Made by a program: the position numbers and the translations under genes | NCBI GenBank assembly: GCA_002782905.1 | Contig: PFJA01000001.1 | Coordinates: 1 to 17,892 of the forward strand | Source: Lysobacterales bacterium CG_4_10_14_3_um_filter_64_11 | GTDB taxonomy: Bacteria; Pseudomonadota; Gammaproteobacteria; Xanthomonadales; Xanthomonadaceae | Length of the DNA stretch: 17,892 nt | Direction: 5' to 3' | The notes under the pieces: model-generated | What the model saw: only the letters and a program-made list of their open reading frames with translations | The model's database searches: none | What the model was told of the DNA's origin: nothing | Shown here: piece by piece, positions 15,045-17,892 of the stretch | Layout of the letters: each line of letters starts with the position of its first letter | How positions within the stretch are numbered: the stretch's first letter is position 1

Positions 15045-16568
15045 TCACCGCCGCGCGTGGATTTCCTGCAACAGCGCGCCCGTCACCGGGTCACTGGCGA
15101 CACCGGCGGAATCAACGACCGCCGGCAACAACTGCTCGGCCAGGCGCTTGCCCAACTCCACACCCCATTGATCAAAGGCGTTGATGCCCCAGATCACCGC
15201 TTGCAGATAGGTGCTGTGCTCATACAAGGCCAGCAAGGCGCCGAGCGCTGCGGGGCTGAGTTCGTCGAGCAAAAACAGGGTGGAAGGACGGTCGCCGGGA
15301 TAGCGGCGCTGCCCGTCGGCGTGGCCCTCACCCAGCGCCAACGCCTGCGCCTGTGCCAGCAGATTGGCCAGCAGCGCGTCGTGATGCGCGCTCAAGGTAT
15401 GTGCCGGGCGCACCACGCCAATGAAATCCGCTGGCACGGTGTCGGTGCCCTGGTGCAACGACTGGAAAAAACTGTGCTGGCTGCTGCTGCCGACACCGCC
15501 CCAGATCACCGGCCCGGTGGCGTGCTCAACGGCGCCGCCGTCGTTGCGCACCGATTTGCCGAGGCTCTCCATCACCAGTTGTTGCAGGTAATCGGGCAAC
15601 AAACCAAGGCGCTCGTCGTACGGCAGTATCGCCTGGCTGCCGTAACCCAGTGCGTTGCGGTTCCAGATCGCGGTCAGCGCGTGCCACACCGCCATGTTCT
15701 GGCGCAATGGCTGGTTCAGCACATGTGCGTCGATCAGCGCCGCACCGGCCAGCAATGCCCGAAACCCGTCCATCCCGATGGCAAGGGCAATCGCGAATCC
15801 GACCGTCGACCACAACGAATAGCGTCCGCCAACCGTCTCCGCCATCGCCAGCACCTGCCGTTCGGGCACGCCGAACGCGATCGCAGCCTGCGGCCGCGAA
15901 CTGACGGCATACAAACGCGACCGCCCCGGCGCGCCGAGCCAATCACGCAACAGTGCGCCATTGAGCAAGGTTTCCTGGGTACGGAAGCTCTTGGAAACCA
16001 GCAGCACCGCAGTGTGCGCCGGGTCCAGCGTGCGCAGCAGGTGATCCAGCGCGTGGCCATCGACGTTGGCCAGAAAATGCACCCGGAAGCGACCGCTGCC
16101 GGCATCGCGCAGCGCATCCACAGCCAGCCGCGGACCCAGATCGGAGCCGCCGATGCCGACATTGATGACATCGGTGACCGCGCTCGCCTGCAACTCAGCT
16201 ACCAGCGCCGCCATCTGCATCAATTGTGCGTGTGCGCTGCGCTGCGCCGCCTGCGCCGTTGCCGACTGACCGAGGTCGCAGCGCAATGCCGTGTGCAACG
16301 CCGGCCGCTGTTCCGACACGTTGACCAGTTCGCCATCAACCAGCCGTCGCAATGCCTGGCTCAGATCGATCTGTTCGGCCACCGCAAACAGCGCATTGAG
16401 TGCGGCGCGATCATACTTCTGGCGCGCGAAGGTGGCATAAAGTGGCCCCACGCGCAGCGCGAACGCGGTGCTGCGCTCGGGATCGGCGGCCTGCACCTGC
16501 GCAATGGGCGTATGGATCAGGCGCGCGGCGTGCGGGCCGAGGTGGTCAAGCAAGGGCTGTGATCGCAT
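15045..16568 (-). CDS. pgi: Glucose-6-phosphate isomerase
   Basis: Cytosolic enzyme that interconverts glucose-6-phosphate and fructose-6-phosphate for glycolysis, gluconeogenesis and sugar-nucleotide supply. At 507 aa it is the short bacterial form (E. coli is about 549). Family marks are NVGIGGSDLGPRLAVDAL (136-153), the phosphate-binding VSKSFRTQETLLN (191-203), VGGRYSLWSTVGFAIALAIG (246-265) and ILPYDERLGLLPDYLQQLVMES. The C-terminal signature is WGINAFDQWGVELGKRLA. The segment that is usually WGEPGTNGQH reads WGGVGSSSQH (356-365), so the usual catalytic-base glutamate is a glycine here. The ATG at 16568 lies 24 nt after panC and has a modest GTGAG site. It is probably the last gene of a panB-panC-pgi run. 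Confidence 0.96.
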   Translation of the reverse strand: MRSQPLLDHLGPHAARLIHTPIAQVQAADPERSTAFALRVGPLYATFARQKYDRAALNALFAVAEQIDLSQALRRLVDGELVNVSEQRPALHTALRCDLGQSATAQAAQRSAHAQLMQMAALVAELQASAVTDVINVGIGGSDLGPRLAVDALRDAGSGRFRVHFLANVDGHALDHLLRTLDPAHTAVLLVSKSFRTQETLLNGALLRDWLGAPGRSRLYAVSSRPQAAIAFGVPERQVLAMAETVGGRYSLWSTVGFAIALAIGMDGFRALLAGAALIDAHVLNQPLRQNMAVWHALTAIWNRNALGYGSQAILPYDERLGLLPDYLQQLVMESLGKSVRNDGGAVEHATGPVIWGGVGSSSQHSFFQSLHQGTDTVPADFIGVVRPAHTLSAHHDALLANLLAQAQALALGEGHADGQRRYPGDRPSTLFLLDELSPAALGALLALYEHSTYLQAVIWGINAFDQWGVELGKRLAEQLLPAVVDSAGVASDPVTGALLQEIHARR

Positions 16569-16592
16569 GGCTATCTCACGGTACGCGGCGCG

Positions 16593-17435
16593 TTATTGCA
16601 AATCCAGATTGTCGATCAAGCGGGTGCGCCCGATACGGGCCGCAATGAACCCGATCAGGCCCGGTTCGGAGCCTTCGCGCGGGCGCGACAAATCGGCGCG
16701 CAGCACTTCGACATAATCGACGATGAAGCCGGCAGCGAGCAGCATGCGCTCGCCGACACCCTCGATGCGACCGGGCGGATCGCCGTTCCGACGCGCATCA
16801 CGCATCGCCAGCAGCGCCCGATAAATCGTGTCCGCAGTCTCGCGCTCGCTGGCATCGAGGTAGCGATTGCGCGAACTCATTGCCAAGCCGCTGGGCTCGC
16901 GCAGCGTTGGCGCCGGAATGATGGTGATCGGAAACGCCATCTCGCACGCCATGTAGCGCACCACCTGCAACTGCTGATAATCCTTGCGCCCGAACACCGC
17001 GACATCGGGCTGCACCATGTTGAACAACCGCGCCACCACGGTGGCAACGCCATTGAAGTGCCCGGGCCGATGGCGGCCACACAGGATGTCGGTGATACCC
17101 GGCACATGCATCTGCACGCAGCCAGCGGTGCCGAACGGGTACATTTCCTCGACGCTGGGCAGCAACAAGGCGTCACAGCCATGCCCGGCCAAGCCGCTGA
17201 TGTCGCCATCGGGGGTGCGCGGATACAGCGCGTAATCCTCATTGGGGCCGAACTGGGTCGGGTTGACGAAGATACTGGCCACCACGCGATCACTGTGCTG
17301 GCGCGCCAGATCGACCAGCGCAAAATGGCCGGCATGCAGATTGCCCATGGTTGGCACGAAGCCGACCCGCAGGCCCCCGCTGCGCCATTGCCGCACCTGC
17401 GCCCGCAACGCGGCTACCGTGTCGAATGTTTTCAT
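16593..17435 (-). CDS. panC: Pantothenate synthetase (pantoate-beta-alanine ligase)
   Basis: ATP-dependent ligase joining pantoate and beta-alanine to make pantothenate, the precursor of CoA. The 280 aa chain carries the HIGH-like motif FVPTMGNLHAGH (26-37), SIFVNPTQFGPNEDY, the pantoate- and ATP-binding GRHRPGHFNGVATVVARLFN, FGRKDYQQLQVV, REPSGLAMSSRNRYL (with the KMSKS-like MSSRN) and the C-terminal TRLIDNL. It ends TAA 24 nt before pgi. Its ATG overlaps the panB stop as ATGA, showing tight translational coupling. No panD follows, although beta-alanine must come from somewhere. Confidence 0.97.
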   Translation of the reverse strand: MKTFDTVAALRAQVRQWRSGGLRVGFVPTMGNLHAGHFALVDLARQHSDRVVASIFVNPTQFGPNEDYALYPRTPDGDISGLAGHGCDALLLPSVEEMYPFGTAGCVQMHVPGITDILCGRHRPGHFNGVATVVARLFNMVQPDVAVFGRKDYQQLQVVRYMACEMAFPITIIPAPTLREPSGLAMSSRNRYLDASERETADTIYRALLAMRDARRNGDPPGRIEGVGERMLLAAGFIVDYVEVLRADLSRPREGSEPGLIGFIAARIGRTRLIDNLDLQ

Positions 17436-17892
17436 CCACCATACCCATGTTCGGGACCGGGAAAACGACCATCATGCACGGCGTCGGCATAGGCCCTTAT
17501 CGCCGCCGCCACCGAGCCGCCGTCGGCAAGAAAATCCTTGACGAAACGCGGCCGTCGGTGACCACAGCCAACCCCGAGCAGATCATGCAGAACCAGTATC
17601 TGGCCATCGCAATCCGGGCCAGCACCGATGCCGATGGTGGCAATCGCGATGTCGGCACTGACTTGGGCCGCCAGCGTGCTCGGTACGCACTCCAGCACCA
17701 GCAGTTCGGCGCCGGCCTCCATCACCGCGCGCGCGTCGTCGCGCAGGCGCTGCGCCGCAGCGGCCTCGCGACCCTGCACCTTGTAGCCACCCAGACGCAG
17801 CACCGACTGCGGGGTGAGCCCAAGGTGGGCGCACACCGGAATTTCACGCTCGACCAGAAAACGGATGGTGTTGAGCTTGTGGCCCGCACCCT
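17432..17892 (-). CDS. panB: Ketopantoate hydroxymethyltransferase, partial (N-terminal part outside the window)
   Basis: Transfers a hydroxymethyl group from methylene-tetrahydrofolate to alpha-ketoisovalerate, the first committed step to pantothenate. The visible C-terminal 152 residues contain IPVCAHLGLTPQSV, GGYKVQGR, AGAELLVLECVP with the catalytic glutamate, IGIGAGPDCDGQILVLHDLLG, and the end RFVKDFLADGGSVAAAIRAYADAV. All are characteristic of PanB. The first codons visible (GAGHKLNTIRFLVERE) show that the frame continues beyond 17892. It overlaps panC by 4 nt. Confidence 0.95.
   Translation of the reverse strand, partial: GAGHKLNTIRFLVEREIPVCAHLGLTPQSVLRLGGYKVQGREAAAAQRLRDDARAVMEAGAELLVLECVPSTLAAQVSADIAIATIGIGAGPDCDGQILVLHDLLGVGCGHRRPRFVKDFLADGGSVAAAIRAYADAVHDGRFPGPEHGYGG

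Overview
This window is a GC-rich, gene-dense chromosomal segment made almost entirely of core housekeeping genes. It most likely comes from a gammaproteobacterium of the Xanthomonadales (Lysobacterales) type. That placement is an inference from four things: dnaB followed by alr; a proline iminopeptidase whose length and catalytic triad resemble the Xanthomonas enzyme; a short (507 aa) glucose-6-phosphate isomerase downstream of panB-panC; and a FimT-like minor pilin beside uvrB. I see no phage genes, transposase, CRISPR array, toxin-antitoxin pair or recognisable defence or biosynthetic island.

All genes but one lie on the minus strand, so the order of transcription runs from high to low coordinates. 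(1) 17892-15045: panB (5' part outside the window), panC and pgi, a tight run for pantothenate synthesis plus a central carbon isomerase. (2) 14544-15035 (+): a lone FimT/GspH-like prepilin, convergent with pgi, whose leader has no canonical in-frame start. (3) 14171-12147: uvrB, then tRNA-Val(GAC) with its own promoter. (4) 11716-4044 and on to 3695: the classic translation cluster thrS-infC-rpmI-rplT-pheS-pheT-ihfA, followed by a small MerR-family regulator overlapping ihfA. (5) tRNA-Pro(GGG) with a TATAAT promoter, then pip, dnaB and alr (3' end cut by the window start).

The interesting material is in the spacers of the translation cluster. The thrS-infC gap holds three strong hairpins, and infC appears to start at an AUC codon behind a GGAGG. 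The infC-rpmI gap is 437 bp and holds a 16-bp hairpin directly after the infC stop, a repeat-like palindrome, a good sigma70-like promoter, a terminator-like hairpin at the predicted transcript start and a GNRA-capped hairpin. The rplT-pheS gap has three hairpins, one a 12-bp stem with a GAAA loop. The pheS-pheT gap carries a 179-bp AT-richer inverted-repeat element that separates two subunits of one enzyme.

Other points worth a look are an 88-bp palindromic dispersed-repeat-like element upstream of uvrB, the absence of the usual catalytic glutamate motif in PGI, and the absence of panD between panC and pgi. I did not find a convincing new multi-gene system. The candidates for novelty are RNA-level regulation and small repeat insertions.
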